From Pseudomonas sp. Seg1 (lineage in GTDB: Bacteria; Pseudomonadota; Gammaproteobacteria; Pseudomonadales; Pseudomonadaceae), in the NCBI RefSeq assembly GCF_018326005.1, contig NZ_AP021903.1:3815501-3879500 (forward strand): DNA of 64,000 nucleotides, written 5' to 3'. The stretch's first letter is position 1; every line of letters starts with the position of its first letter. A program made the position numbers and the translations under genes. The notes beneath the pieces were generated by a model. The model did no database searches. It was not told the origin of the DNA and saw only the letters and a program-made list of their open reading frames with translations. This document shows positions 47,188-57,184 of this stretch, piece after piece.

Positions 47188-47497
47188 GGGCAGGTCTCGG
47201 TAGACGGAATAATGACTTCACCGTAACCGCCGACAGCGATGCATTACAGCCCCAATTGCACGGAAAACCGCTACACCACTGAACCCGGACACACACTGAC
47301 CCTGTGGGAGCTGGCTTGCCAGCGATGGCGGTATATCTGCTGACACTAATGCTGGATCCGAAGGCCTCATCGCTGGCAAGCCAGCTCCCACAAGGTACGT
47401 GACCAATTCGAGTTTTTTACTCCACGCAACTACTGCCCCGCAAACAAACGGGAGTAATCTGGCGAGCACGCCAAATAGCCTCGGGAGCCTCGTCGGT
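47188..47497. other. divergent intergenic region with REPIN
   Basis: 310 bases between the AhpD-like gene and the MocR-type regulator. A REPIN (47299-47395) of the GTGGGAGCTGGCTTGCCAGC family lies inside. Promoters for both genes must flank it; none could be picked with confidence. Confidence 0.6.
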
Positions 47498-48931
47498 ATG
47501 GAACTTCACGTCGTGATCAACGGCCGCAAGGATCTCGCCGGTCAGTTGTATCAGCAACTGCGCGGGGCCATCGAGTCCGGGCGCTTGGCCGCTGGCACGC
47601 AATTGCCGCCCAGCCGCCTGCTCGCCGAGCAACTGGGCATCTCGCGCAAGACCATTTCCGACACCTACGCACAACTGACCTACGAAAACTTCCTCACCGG
47701 GGTGATCGGCAAAGGCACCTACGTCAACGCACGCCCGGCGCAGATCCAGCGCAAGCAAAGCCACACCGAGCTGGCCAGTGCCGAAGTGATCGAGAGCTGG
47801 CGCAATCTGCCGGTGTTTCTGCGCCACCCGACGCTGGAAGGCTCGCTGCGTTATGACTTCATCGGCGGCGCCACCAGCAAAGGCCAGTTTCCGCAGGATG
47901 ACTGGCGCCGCTGCGTCGCCCATGCGATGCGCCAGATGGGCCAGTCCAAGGGTTTCTACAGTGTCGCCGAGGGCCTGCCGGCGCTGCGCAATGCGATTGC
48001 CCGGCACATCGCGTTTTCCCGTGGGATCAACTGTCAGGATGAAGACATCGTCGTGTGCAACGGCGCGCAACAGGCGCTGGACTTGATCACTCGCGTGTTG
48101 ATCCGCCCCGGCAGTCTGGTGGCGATGGAAGACCCCGGCTATCCGCCGGCACGCCTGTTGTTTGGTACCCATGGCGCCGAGGTGGTCGGTGTGCCGGTGG
48201 ATGCTGAAGGGATTGTCGTCGAGCAGATTCCCGACGGTACGCGGCTGATTTATGTAACGCCGTCGCACCAGTTCCCGCTGGGCATGCCGATGAGTCAGGC
48301 ACGCCGCGAAGCCTTGCTGGCTCGCGCCCATGAACTGGGCGCAATCATCATCGAGGACGACTATGACAGTGAGTTCCGCTATGAAGGCCGGCCCACCGAT
48401 TCGCTATTCAATCTCGACCAGCGTGGCATCATCGCTTACGTCGGCACCTTCTCGAAAACCCTGTTGCCGGAGCTGCGTCTGGGTTACGCAATTCTGCCGC
48501 CGGCCATTCTCGAAGCGGTGATCCGTGCCAAACAGCTCACCGACCTGCACGCCTCGACCCTCCCGCAATGGGCGTTGGCGAAGTTCATCGCTGAGGGTTG
48601 CCTGCTCAAGCATATCCGCCGCTGCCACACCATTTATGCCCAGCGTCGCGAGCGGATTCTGGCGCGCATGGCCACCGATCTGGCGCCATGGCTGGACGCG
48701 GTGCCGGCCAGCGCGGGCTTTCACATGGCGGTGTTCTGCAAGAAGCCGATCGACTTGTCGTTGGTGATCGAACTGGCGAAAAAGGTCGAAGTCGGTTTGT
48801 ACTCAATCAACGGTTTCTATCATCAGCAACCCGCGAAAAACGGTCTGTACTTCGGCTTCGGCGCCATCGAAACCCTCGACATTGATATCGCTCTGGATCG
48901 CCTGCGCGACATTCTGCAACAAGTTGCCTGA
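47498..48931 (+). CDS. MocR/PdxR-type regulator (GntR helix-turn-helix fused to aminotransferase fold)
   Basis: 477 residues from ATG 47498 (GGGAG upstream); a longer in-frame extension has no ribosome site. Residues 1-75 are a GntR winged helix (PPSRLLAEQLGISRKTISDTY). The rest is a class I aminotransferase-like domain with the PLP lysine K320 (GTFSKTLLPELRLGY) and IIEDDYDSEFRYEG. Such regulators bind PLP and often control a divergent neighbour, here the AhpD-like gene. The effector amine is unknown. Confidence 0.9.
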   Translation: MELHVVINGRKDLAGQLYQQLRGAIESGRLAAGTQLPPSRLLAEQLGISRKTISDTYAQLTYENFLTGVIGKGTYVNARPAQIQRKQSHTELASAEVIESWRNLPVFLRHPTLEGSLRYDFIGGATSKGQFPQDDWRRCVAHAMRQMGQSKGFYSVAEGLPALRNAIARHIAFSRGINCQDEDIVVCNGAQQALDLITRVLIRPGSLVAMEDPGYPPARLLFGTHGAEVVGVPVDAEGIVVEQIPDGTRLIYVTPSHQFPLGMPMSQARREALLARAHELGAIIIEDDYDSEFRYEGRPTDSLFNLDQRGIIAYVGTFSKTLLPELRLGYAILPPAILEAVIRAKQLTDLHASTLPQWALAKFIAEGCLLKHIRRCHTIYAQRRERILARMATDLAPWLDAVPASAGFHMAVFCKKPIDLSLVIELAKKVEVGLYSINGFYHQQPAKNGLYFGFGAIETLDIDIALDRLRDILQQVA

Positions 48932-49054
48932 ATGATTGGTCTGGGCGATTAACCGCCGATTGGTTATTGGTGATCGACAGGTGCAGGCCTATTCTGCACA
49001 GGCGTTATCCCTCAATGAGCAGGATTCGTCCGGCCTGATTCAGGAGTGTGAGCA

Positions 49055-49348
49055 ATGTCCAACGAAGTGATCAATACGGTCCAGGTGCAGGCTGCCGCCG
49101 GCCGCTCGGAGGAACTGGGCAGGCAACTGCAGAAGATCGTCGAAACCCTGCGCGAAACCCCGGGCTGCGATTCCTACCTGGTCGACCGTTGCCCCGAGGA
49201 CAGTCACCGCTGGACGGTCAGTGCGCGCTGGCAGTCGGAGGCGGCGATGCAGGCGCATTTCAACCGGCCCGAAGCGCAGGGGTTTATTGACCTGATCGAT
49301 AGCCGGCTGGCCAATAGCGTCGACTTCAACAGCTTTCCCATCGTTTGA
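49055..49348 (+). CDS. small antibiotic-biosynthesis-monooxygenase (ABM) domain protein
   Basis: 97 residues with an AGGAGTGTGAGCA ribosome site. The dimeric alpha/beta ABM fold is suggested by RETPGCDSYLVDRCPED, WTVSARWQSEAAMQAHFNRPE and the PI(V) end. Members oxidise or detoxify quinone-like compounds without cofactors; the substrate here is unknown. Confidence 0.8.
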   Translation: MSNEVINTVQVQAAAGRSEELGRQLQKIVETLRETPGCDSYLVDRCPEDSHRWTVSARWQSEAAMQAHFNRPEAQGFIDLIDSRLANSVDFNSFPIV

Positions 49349-49356
49349 CTTACGGA

Positions 49357-49456
49357 CGCCATCGCTGGCAAGCCAGGCTCCCACAGGGTTTTGTGTCGTT
49401 CATTAATCATACGAACAACACAAAACCTGTGGGAGCCTGGCTTGCCAGCGATGGCT
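49357..49456. repeat. REPIN
   Basis: Inverted pair of the GCCATCGCTGGCAAGCCAGG family between the ABM and cupin genes. Confidence 0.9.
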
Positions 49457-49575
49457 TATTTGAAAGCACTGAAGATCCACAGATTGGTCACCTGATCTTC
49501 CCGAATATTGGCCGTTTGAATGCCCCGCCCTGCGGACTACTGTGATTGCACCCCCAACCTCACAGGTAACCCGCC

Positions 49576-49980
49576 ATGAAAGCCCTGCACCTCTTCGCCT
49601 CTGCCCTTGCCCTGAGCCTTTGCGCCTCGGCCGCTTTCGCCCACGACCCGTCCGAAAAAGTCACCGTGCTGCAAGACCAGATGCTGAAAAACGCCCCCAA
49701 CAAAAAAGCCATGATGATCGAAGTGGACTACAAACCCGGCCAGTCCTCCATCGCCCACAAACACGACGGCACCGCCATGGCCTACGTACTCGAAGGCGAA
49801 GTCATTTCCCAAGTGAAAGGCGAACAGGCGATCACCTACAAGAAGGGCCAATTCTGGTACGAGCCTGCCGGCTCCGAACATCTGGTGTCGAAAAATGCCA
49901 GCAAAACCAAACCGGCCAAGTTGTTGGTGTTCATGGTGCTGTCGCCGGATGAGCAAGTGCTGATCCCGCTGAAAAACTGA
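49576..49980 (+). CDS. periplasmic cupin-domain protein
   Basis: 134 residues with a signal peptide ending SAAFAHD. A single cupin barrel is visible: HKHDGTAMAYVLEGEVISQ (metal His and Glu) and AGSEHLVSKNAS (second His). Substrate unknown. It is monocistronic and followed by a strong bidirectional terminator. Confidence 0.85.
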   Translation: MKALHLFASALALSLCASAAFAHDPSEKVTVLQDQMLKNAPNKKAMMIEVDYKPGQSSIAHKHDGTAMAYVLEGEVISQVKGEQAITYKKGQFWYEPAGSEHLVSKNASKTKPAKLLVFMVLSPDEQVLIPLKN

Positions 49981-50000
49981 TGGATGTTTAATCAGCCATA

Positions 50001-50040
50001 AATAAAAAGGCGCAAATCATCGATTTGCGCCTTTTTATTT
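50001..50040. terminator. bidirectional intrinsic terminator after the cupin gene
   Basis: AAAAAGGCGCAAATC pairs with GATTTGCGCCTTTTT across a short loop, with A- and T-runs on both sides. Confidence 0.9.
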
Positions 50041-50208
50041 CCCGGCGCAATTAACCGCCCCGCGTTACAGCAAATAAAACTATTCAACAGCAAACCAGAC
50101 AGCAAATTGTCAGGTTGCTTACAGCGTAGCGGGTTTAGTCTCAATTAACGGTCGTCAACGACGACAACTCAAACTTTCCGACTGATGTTGTTTCACGGGA
50201 GAAACACC

Positions 50209-50922
50209 ATGAAACTTGCGTTTGCCAGCACCTTGGCGATATCGGTTCTAGCACTTTCCGCCTGCTCGGTGCCTACCGCACCGAAAGCAGTCTCATCCCT
50301 CGACACGCTGTTCACGCAACCGGTTGGCCGCAGCAGCGCCGCCCAGGTGAAAAGCGGTCCCGGCGTATCGCTTGGCGTGGTCTACAGCCCGAGCACCCAG
50401 ACCAACCGCGAATACCTGCGCGACTATCAGGCCAACGCCGGCACCGGTTTCGGCCAGAGCCTGCTGGTGCAACCGATTCACGACGCCTACGTCGCCAGCT
50501 CGAAACCGGACATGGCGGTGGATTGGGTCAACGCCTCACTGCAGCGTCAGTTCGGCTCGGTGACGGTGTATCCGGACATGCAGAGTCTGCGTGCGGCCAG
50601 ACCGGATGTGGTGGCGATTATCGACACTCATAGCCAGTTGATTACTTCGCGCAGTTCCGACATCAAGGCGGATGTCAGTGCCGATTTTTATGATGCGCGG
50701 TTGAACTATATCGGTACGGCGAAGGGTTCGGATGCACGGGAATTGACGCCGGTGTGGGCGGACTTCAAGCGCTCGGAAGAGATAGTGGCGGATATTAATC
50801 AGCAGCAAGATGTGCAAGTAAGGGCGTTGCAGAAGTTTGACCAGTCGCTCAGTAATTTATTGACCAAGGCGACAGATAAAGTGTCGATGCTTGATAACAA
50901 ACAATCACATAAGTTGTATTGA
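50209..50922 (+). CDS. predicted lipoprotein, unknown function
   Basis: 237 residues from ATG 50209 (GGGAGAAACACC upstream). The signal peptide ends in a lipobox LSAC (Cys near residue 19), so it is a membrane-anchored lipoprotein. The body repeats YVASSKPDMAVDWVNASLQRQFGS-like segments with no domain I recognise; the C-terminus is helical and charged. Confidence 0.82.
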   Translation: MKLAFASTLAISVLALSACSVPTAPKAVSSLDTLFTQPVGRSSAAQVKSGPGVSLGVVYSPSTQTNREYLRDYQANAGTGFGQSLLVQPIHDAYVASSKPDMAVDWVNASLQRQFGSVTVYPDMQSLRAARPDVVAIIDTHSQLITSRSSDIKADVSADFYDARLNYIGTAKGSDARELTPVWADFKRSEEIVADINQQQDVQVRALQKFDQSLSNLLTKATDKVSMLDNKQSHKLY

Positions 50923-50929
50923 ATGTAAG

Positions 50930-51016
50930 GGCCTCATCGCTGGCAAGCCAGCTCCCACAGGGCACTTGTGTCGTTCACAAAATCATTGTGGGAGCTGGCT
51001 TGCCAGCGATGAGGCC
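50930..51016. repeat. REPIN
   Basis: Inverted REP pair of the CCTCATCGCTGGCAAGCCAG family between the lipoprotein gene and the gdhB terminator. Confidence 0.9.
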
Positions 51017-51044
51017 AGAACAGCCACCACAAAACCCTCAGACA

Positions 51045-51083
51045 TAAAAAAGCCCCGGCATCTCACGACACCGGGGTTTTTTC
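51045..51083 (-). terminator. gdhB terminator
   Basis: On the minus strand CCCCGG pairs with CCGGGG and is followed by CTTTTTT, 14 bases after the gdhB stop. Confidence 0.88.
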
Positions 51084-51096
51084 ATTCAGCCACTAC

Positions 51097-54000
51097 TTAC
51101 GCCAGTTCAAGCTCGGCATTCGCAGCAACCGCAGGCACTACCGCTTGCCCACTCAACGCCAGATCCAGCAGTTCACGGTTGGCCACCGCATACATGGCGT
51201 AGTCCGTGCCGCTCGCCGCACGGATTTCCACCAGCATGGCGCGCCAGCGCGAGATCATGCTTTCGTGCTGTTCCATCCACAGCGCCAGGCGTGCTTCCAC
51301 GTCCTGAGTGCCGTCGCCCTGTTGCAGGACGGAGATGGTGATCGCACGTTGCTGCCAGTCGACGTCATCGCGGAACGCTTCACGGGCCAGGGCTTGCCAG
51401 TTGTTTTCAACCGGCAGCGCGCTGATCTGTTGCAGGTACCAGGTGATGTCCAGCGCACTGCCCACAGCGAAGTAGGCCTTGGCCACTTCGGCCGGGTTCT
51501 GGCCAGTGACGTCGGAGGCTTCGATGATCGGCAGCAGCGTGTACAGGTGCGAGGTGCCCGCAACCATACGCGCCAGCAGTTCCGGTACGCCGGCTTCGAC
51601 ATACGCCTGATAACGCGCCTGCCAGTTTTCACGGATTTCGCCGCTCAGCAGCTCGTCGAGTTTCAGACCCAGCTCTTTCAGGTGCGGACCGAAATGCGCG
51701 ACGTCACGGGCAGCGTTCTGCTCGTTGCGGCGAGCACGCAGGAACCAGCGCGTGGCACGGCGGCCTAGACGCATCAGCTCATCCATCAGTTCCAGCTGTA
51801 CGTCAGCGCTGACTTGGTAGTCCAGCGCTTCGATCTGACGGAACCAGTGCGGGAGGTGGAAGATGTCGCGCACGATCACATAGGCGCCAGCCACGTTCGC
51901 CGGGCTCATGCCGGTCGACTCTTTGAGTCGTTGAACGAAGGTGATGCCCATGTGGTTGACCAGGTCGTTGGCGATCTGGGTGCTGACGATCTCGCGCTTC
52001 AGACGGTGACGACGCATGGCTTCGGAGAACTTGCTGACCAGGGTCGGCGGGAACGCCGTTTCCATGTCGCGGGTCAGGTAGTCGTCGTCCGGCACCAAAG
52101 AGCCCAACAGCTGCTCTTTGAGGTCGATCTTGCTGTAGGAGATCAGTACCGACAGCTCAGGACGGGTCAGGCCGTGGCCTTCAGCGATACGCTCGTTGAT
52201 CTGCTCTTCGGTCGGCAGGAACTCGATGGCGCGGTCCAGCTTGCCACGGCCTTCCAGATCACCCATCAGACGCTTGTACTCAGCAATGCGCTCGTAGGCA
52301 CGACGCGCTGCCAGGGACAGGGCCTGAGTCTGCTTGTAGTTGTTGCCCAGCACCAGATTGCCGACTTCGTCGGTCATGCTCGCCAGCAACTGGTTGCGTT
52401 GCTTGTCGGTCATGTCACCGGCCTGAACCACTTCGTTCAGCAGGATCTTGATGTTCACTTCGTGGTCGGAGCAGTCCACGCCACCGGCGTTGTCGATGAA
52501 GTCGGTGTTGGAGCCGCCGCCATTCAGACCGAATTCCACACGACCCAGTTGGGTCATGCCGAGGTTACCGCCCTCGCCCACGACTTTGCAGCGCAACTCG
52601 TTGCCGTTCACGCGCAGTGCATCGTTGGCCTTGTCGCCGACGTCGGCGTGGCTTTCAGTGCTGGCCTTGACGTAAGTACCGATACCGCCGTTCCACAGCA
52701 GATCCACCGGTGCCTTGAGCAAGGCATTCAGCAGTTCGGTCGGGGTTAGCTTGTCAGCCTTGATGTCGAAGCGTTCCTGCATCTGCGGGGAGATCGCGAT
52801 GCTCTTCGCGCTACGCGAGAAGATACCGCCACCTTCGGACATGATGCTGGTGTCGTAGTCGGTCCAGGCCGAACGCGGCAGGTCAAACATGCGTTGACGC
52901 TCGACGAAACTGGTGGCCGGGTTCGGGTTCGGGTCGATGAAGATGTGCAGGTGGTTGAAGGCAGCGACCAGTTGCAGCTTGTCGGACATCAACAGGCCGT
53001 TACCAAACACGTCACCGGCCATGTCGCCGACGCCCACGACAGTGATGCTGTCTTCCTGAACATTGATGCCGCGCTCGCGGAAGTGACGCTGTACGCCAAC
53101 CCACGCGCCTTTGGCGGTAATGCCCATTTTCTTGTGGTCGTAACCGGCGGAACCACCGGACGCAAACGCGTCACCCAGCCAGAAGCCATAGTCGATGGCG
53201 ATGCCGTTGGCGATATCGGAGAAGGTTGCAGTGCCCTTGTCCGCCGCTACTACCAGGTACGGGTCGTCATCGTCGTGGCGAACCACGTTCAATGGCGGCA
53301 CCAGTGCGCCGTCTTTCAGGTTGTCGGTAATGTCCAACAGACCCGAAATGAAGATGCGGTAGCAGGCGATGCCCTCGGCCGCGATCTCGTCACGGCTGCC
53401 GCCCAGTGGCAGGCGACGCGGCAGGAAGCCGCCCTTCGCACCCACCGGCACGATGACCGAGTTCTTCACTTGCTGGGCTTTAACCAGGCCGAGGACTTCG
53501 GTACGGAAATCTTCTTCACGGTCGGACCAGCGCAGACCACCACGAGCGACGTTACCGAAGCGCAGGTGCACACCTTCAACGCGTGGCGAGTAGACGAAGA
53601 TTTCGAACTTCGGCACTGGCTTCGGCAGCTCAGGAATCGCGTGCGGGTTGAACTTGAAGCTGAAGTACGACTTGTTCTGGCCGTTGGCGTCAGTCTGGTA
53701 GAAGTTGGTCCGCAGGGTGGCTTTGATCAGGTCGAGGTAACGACGCAGGATGCGGTCTTCGTTGAGCACCTGGACGTCGTCCAGTGCGGTCAGAATCGCT
53801 TGTTCCAGACGCAGTTGCTTGTCTTCCAGATCGTCGTCGCTGAGTTTGCGCGCCAGATAGAAGCGTGTCTTGAACAACCGGGTCAGTTCGCGAGCGATGT
53901 CGGTGTGGTTGTTCAGGGTGCTGGCGATGTAGCCCAGATCGAAGCCCAGACGAATCTGCTTCAGGTAGCGGGCGTAGGCACGCAGCAGCGCCACGTCGCG

Positions 54001-55992
54001 CCATGGCAGACCGGCGGTCAGCACCAGACGGTTGAACGCATCGTTTTCGGCGTCGCCACGAACGATGTGGACGAACGCGTCCTGCAGGGTGTCGTTGAGT
54101 TGCTGGATGTCGAGGTCCAGGCCTTCAGCGGCGGTGAACGCGAAGTCGTGAATCCAGAACTCGCGGCCATTGGTGTGACGCAGACGGTACGGGAACTCGC
54201 CCAGCACGCGCAGGCCGAGGTTTTCCAGAATCGGCAAGACGTCGGACAGCGCCAGCGGGGTGTCGGCGTGGTACAGCTTGCAATGCAGCTCGCGTTGGCC
54301 GGAGACCTGACCGAGCGGCTGATAGAAGCTCATCACCAGCGGATTTTTTTCGTTCAGGCTCAGCAGGTGCTGCATGTCGACCACGGCCGAATGCGCTGCA
54401 AAGCGCTCGCGGTAACCGGCCGGGAAGCCTTTCGGGAAGTCGGCCAGCACGTTGGTGCCGTGGGCTTCGCCGAAGCTTTCGACGGTCAGTGCAGCATAGT
54501 CGTCCTGCCAGCTGCGGCAGGCTTGCACGACTTCTTTTTCCAGCAGCACCGGATCGATGTCGAGACGGTTTTTCGGGTCGACACGCAGAATCAACTGCAC
54601 GCGCGCCAGAACCGATTCGGAGAAGAACGTCCAGAATTCGCAATCGGAAGCCTTCAGGCGCTCCATCAGCACTTGCTGGATCTTCTGGCGAACTTCGGTG
54701 GAATAGATGTCGCGCGGCACGTAGGCCAGGCAGTAGCAGAAACGACCGTACGGGTCTTTGCGCAGGAACACGCGGATCTTGTTGCGTTCCTGGATCTGCA
54801 CGATCGACATCACGGTGGTGAACAGTTCATCGACCGGGGTCTGGAACAGGTCATCACGCGGCAGCACTTCGAGGACCTGCGCCAGTTCCTTGCCCAGGTG
54901 AGCCTTGGACTGGAAGCCGGAGCGGGTTTCGATTTCTTCGACCTTGCGGCGGATGAACGGGATGACCCGCACGCTCTCGCCATACACCGACGAGGTGTAC
55001 AGGCCCATGAAGCGGTGTTCCTTGATGACTTTGCCGTCGGCGTCGATTTCACGGATCGACACGTAGTCCGGGTAAGCCGGACGGTGTACGCGGCTCGGGT
55101 GCGCAGCCTTGGCGAACGACAACAGGGTCGGTTCGCGCAGGTAGGCAACGGCGTAGTCTTCGATGCGCAGGTCTTCGTAGGTCAGGCCGGTGCGCAGCAG
55201 TTTGGTCAGGCCGAGGAAGGAGTTTTGGTCGTACTCGATATGGCCGCCATCGGCCTGATCGGTGACCACGAATTCTTCGTAGCCGAGGAAGGTGAAGTGG
55301 TTGCCCACCAGCCATTCCAGGAAGCTTTTGACTTCGTTCTTTTCATCGGCATCGATGGCGAACGCGCTGTTGTCGAGCTTGGTGAGGATTTCCTGCACCT
55401 TGGCTTTCATCGGCTCGAAATCGGCGACCGCGACGCGGACTTCACCGAGAACCTGTTCCAGCTCTTTGCTCAGCACATTCAGTTCGGCCGCGTTGGCGCA
55501 GCGGTCGATTTCCAGGTACATCAGCGATTCGTGCAGAACGCCTTCGCCGGTGCTGCCTTTTGGCAGAATTTCCAGCAGTTCGCCCTTGCTGCCACGACGT
55601 ACGCTGAGCACGGTGGTTTGCAGAGTGTGGATGCTGTAGCCGCGGCGGTTCAGCTCGGTGCGGACCGAGTCGACCAGAAATGGCAGGTCGTGGTGCAGGA
55701 CTTCGACCGCGGTGTGGGTCGACTGCCAGCCATGACGTTCGTAATCAGGGTTGTAGACGCGCACTTGCGGTTGCGCGTGATCGAAGCGCTCAAGCAGGCG
55801 CCACGCAGAAAGAGTACAGCCAGCGAGGTCGGAGAGGCGACGTTGAGTCAGCTCGTCCAGGGAAATGATGCCGAAGAATTGTTCAGCGAACAGCGCCACT
55901 TGTGGCAGTGCCTGTTCACTGATGTGCTGCGCCAGTGCCGCTTGCAGTTGGTGCTGGAAGTCGGCTTTGCTGGCTGCGGTGAAGAACGCCAT
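51097..55992 (-). CDS. gdhB: NAD-specific glutamate dehydrogenase (large, about 180 kDa)
   Basis: 1631 residues, normal length for the large bacterial NAD-GDH. N-terminal ACT-like regulatory regions cover roughly residues 1-600. The catalytic dehydrogenase core includes GGLRWSDREEDFRTEVLGLVKAQQ..SVIVPVGAKGGF near 830-890, NAD-binding segments (VVGVGDMAGDVFGNGL) near 990, and a long C-terminal helical region follows. It deaminates glutamate to 2-oxoglutarate with NAD+ for growth on amino acids. The start at 55992 has GGAG eight bases upstream. Long open frames on the opposite strand are codon-bias shadows. Confidence 0.95.
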   Translation of the reverse strand: MAFFTAASKADFQHQLQAALAQHISEQALPQVALFAEQFFGIISLDELTQRRLSDLAGCTLSAWRLLERFDHAQPQVRVYNPDYERHGWQSTHTAVEVLHHDLPFLVDSVRTELNRRGYSIHTLQTTVLSVRRGSKGELLEILPKGSTGEGVLHESLMYLEIDRCANAAELNVLSKELEQVLGEVRVAVADFEPMKAKVQEILTKLDNSAFAIDADEKNEVKSFLEWLVGNHFTFLGYEEFVVTDQADGGHIEYDQNSFLGLTKLLRTGLTYEDLRIEDYAVAYLREPTLLSFAKAAHPSRVHRPAYPDYVSIREIDADGKVIKEHRFMGLYTSSVYGESVRVIPFIRRKVEEIETRSGFQSKAHLGKELAQVLEVLPRDDLFQTPVDELFTTVMSIVQIQERNKIRVFLRKDPYGRFCYCLAYVPRDIYSTEVRQKIQQVLMERLKASDCEFWTFFSESVLARVQLILRVDPKNRLDIDPVLLEKEVVQACRSWQDDYAALTVESFGEAHGTNVLADFPKGFPAGYRERFAAHSAVVDMQHLLSLNEKNPLVMSFYQPLGQVSGQRELHCKLYHADTPLALSDVLPILENLGLRVLGEFPYRLRHTNGREFWIHDFAFTAAEGLDLDIQQLNDTLQDAFVHIVRGDAENDAFNRLVLTAGLPWRDVALLRAYARYLKQIRLGFDLGYIASTLNNHTDIARELTRLFKTRFYLARKLSDDDLEDKQLRLEQAILTALDDVQVLNEDRILRRYLDLIKATLRTNFYQTDANGQNKSYFSFKFNPHAIPELPKPVPKFEIFVYSPRVEGVHLRFGNVARGGLRWSDREEDFRTEVLGLVKAQQVKNSVIVPVGAKGGFLPRRLPLGGSRDEIAAEGIACYRIFISGLLDITDNLKDGALVPPLNVVRHDDDDPYLVVAADKGTATFSDIANGIAIDYGFWLGDAFASGGSAGYDHKKMGITAKGAWVGVQRHFRERGINVQEDSITVVGVGDMAGDVFGNGLLMSDKLQLVAAFNHLHIFIDPNPNPATSFVERQRMFDLPRSAWTDYDTSIMSEGGGIFSRSAKSIAISPQMQERFDIKADKLTPTELLNALLKAPVDLLWNGGIGTYVKASTESHADVGDKANDALRVNGNELRCKVVGEGGNLGMTQLGRVEFGLNGGGSNTDFIDNAGGVDCSDHEVNIKILLNEVVQAGDMTDKQRNQLLASMTDEVGNLVLGNNYKQTQALSLAARRAYERIAEYKRLMGDLEGRGKLDRAIEFLPTEEQINERIAEGHGLTRPELSVLISYSKIDLKEQLLGSLVPDDDYLTRDMETAFPPTLVSKFSEAMRRHRLKREIVSTQIANDLVNHMGITFVQRLKESTGMSPANVAGAYVIVRDIFHLPHWFRQIEALDYQVSADVQLELMDELMRLGRRATRWFLRARRNEQNAARDVAHFGPHLKELGLKLDELLSGEIRENWQARYQAYVEAGVPELLARMVAGTSHLYTLLPIIEASDVTGQNPAEVAKAYFAVGSALDITWYLQQISALPVENNWQALAREAFRDDVDWQQRAITISVLQQGDGTQDVEARLALWMEQHESMISRWRAMLVEIRAASGTDYAMYAVANRELLDLALSGQAVVPAVAANAELELA

Positions 55993-56496
55993 CTGTGGTA
56001 CTCCGCTTAAGCTTGTTATTGATGGAAAGCGTCGCGTGCAACACCCCTTTCGGGGTTCAAGTCACCCTGCTCCTGATTCTCGGGCAGAGGAAACAGGGGG
56101 ACAGGTGGGTGAAGCTGGACGGGACACTCAGGTCACATTCACCTTCCATAGAATGAGCATCTGCAAAAACGACTGTCGGGGCTGCCGACAATGCCTTTAC
56201 GGGTGCTCATCCGTTGCGCAGCTTAATGGGTGCGACAATGTGTCTGCTTGCGGTGCTGCGACATATTCGGTCATTGGCACGTAAACCAAGGCTTTGGCAC
56301 CGGTAAACACTAGCAGCCATGGTGGAAAATGCTGGTCTGAATGCCCGTATTTACGGTACATGCGTGCCAGAAATGACCATTGACCTGTGTCGCGTACACG
56401 ACACATCCTCTGACACTCTCACATGCAGAAATTCCCGAGGGCTGGCAGAATCGCGCCCAATTGCGACCAACACGCCCTACGAGGCAGGAATTCCCC
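55993..56496. other. intergenic region upstream of gdhB and a small ORF
   Basis: 504 bases with no believable gene. It holds the gdhB promoter area on the right of 55992. A perfect 7-base inverted repeat TGTGTCG...CGACACA lies at 56386-56405, about 90 bases before the next gene, and could be an operator or a small hairpin. Confidence 0.5.
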
Positions 56497-56850
56497 ATGC
56501 AAATGACCACCGCCCTACTGATCGTCAACCCGTGCGATGACGAAGAAGACAACATGGCCATGCTCTGCTGCCACAGCGACAAGGGCGACATGTTTCTGAT
56601 GAGCCGTTATCCGGATGAGGATGAGCTGGAGATTACGCTGGATGGCGAGCCTTCGACGCTGGATGGGGTGAAAGTCACCCTGACCTCGAATCTCTTGAAG
56701 ATCGAAATCGCTGCAGCGGATGCCGATGCGTTGAACGGGGATGATGTGCTGGAGATCAGCTTTAACCCGGACATGGTGGATATGGATGAGGTTGTCGAGA
56801 CCTTGACGAACATCCTTGATGGGACGGGTACCTTCATTAATGAGATTTGA
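56497..56850 (+). CDS. acidic hypothetical protein
   Basis: 117 residues from ATG 56497 (GAGGCAGGAATTCC upstream). Very acidic, with many Asp/Glu-rich segments (CDDEEDN; YPDEDELEITLDGE). No signal peptide or membrane segment. No family recognised; the beta-rich, acidic character resembles immunity or anti-toxin-like proteins, but no partner toxin lies nearby. Confidence 0.75.
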   Translation: MQMTTALLIVNPCDDEEDNMAMLCCHSDKGDMFLMSRYPDEDELEITLDGEPSTLDGVKVTLTSNLLKIEIAAADADALNGDDVLEISFNPDMVDMDEVVETLTNILDGTGTFINEI

Positions 56851-56865
56851 TGTTGCCTGGGCTGG

Positions 56866-57008
56866 CCCCATCGCTGGCAAGCCAGCTCCCACAGTGATCG
56901 ATGTGTTGCACAAATCGCATGCAGACCACAGGTAACTGTGGGAGCTGTGTTGCACAAATCGCATGCACAACCCTGAACCTGTGGGAGCTGGCTTGCCAGC
57001 GATGAGGT
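56866..57008. repeat. REPIN with an internal third unit
   Basis: Outer REP units of the CATCGCTGGCAAGCCAGCTC family enclose two copies of GTTGCACAAATCGCATGCA, indicating an internal duplication. Confidence 0.85.
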
Positions 57009-57184
57009 CAGAACAGTCACCCCAACACTCCGCTGCTACAAAAATCCAACAATTCCCCCAGTCATTTCCCGCACTTTGCGCAAAATGCCGTTAGTCGCCA
57101 CCCCCCGCGATGGATTAAAGTAACGCCCCCAGCCCCGGCGTTATCCGAACGCCCGTGGCCATCCCTTTCCAGGAACAGTCATCG

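Noticed and set aside
47399..47497. Longer start for the MocR-type regulator
   Set aside because: The extra 33 residues are unlike the family and the upstream start lacks a ribosome site; GGGAG precedes ATG 47498.
52894..56010. Open frame of over 1000 codons on the plus strand opposite gdhB
   Set aside because: It is antisense to a well-recognised glutamate dehydrogenase, has no ribosome site or domain, and follows the codon bias of the true gene in a GC-rich genome.
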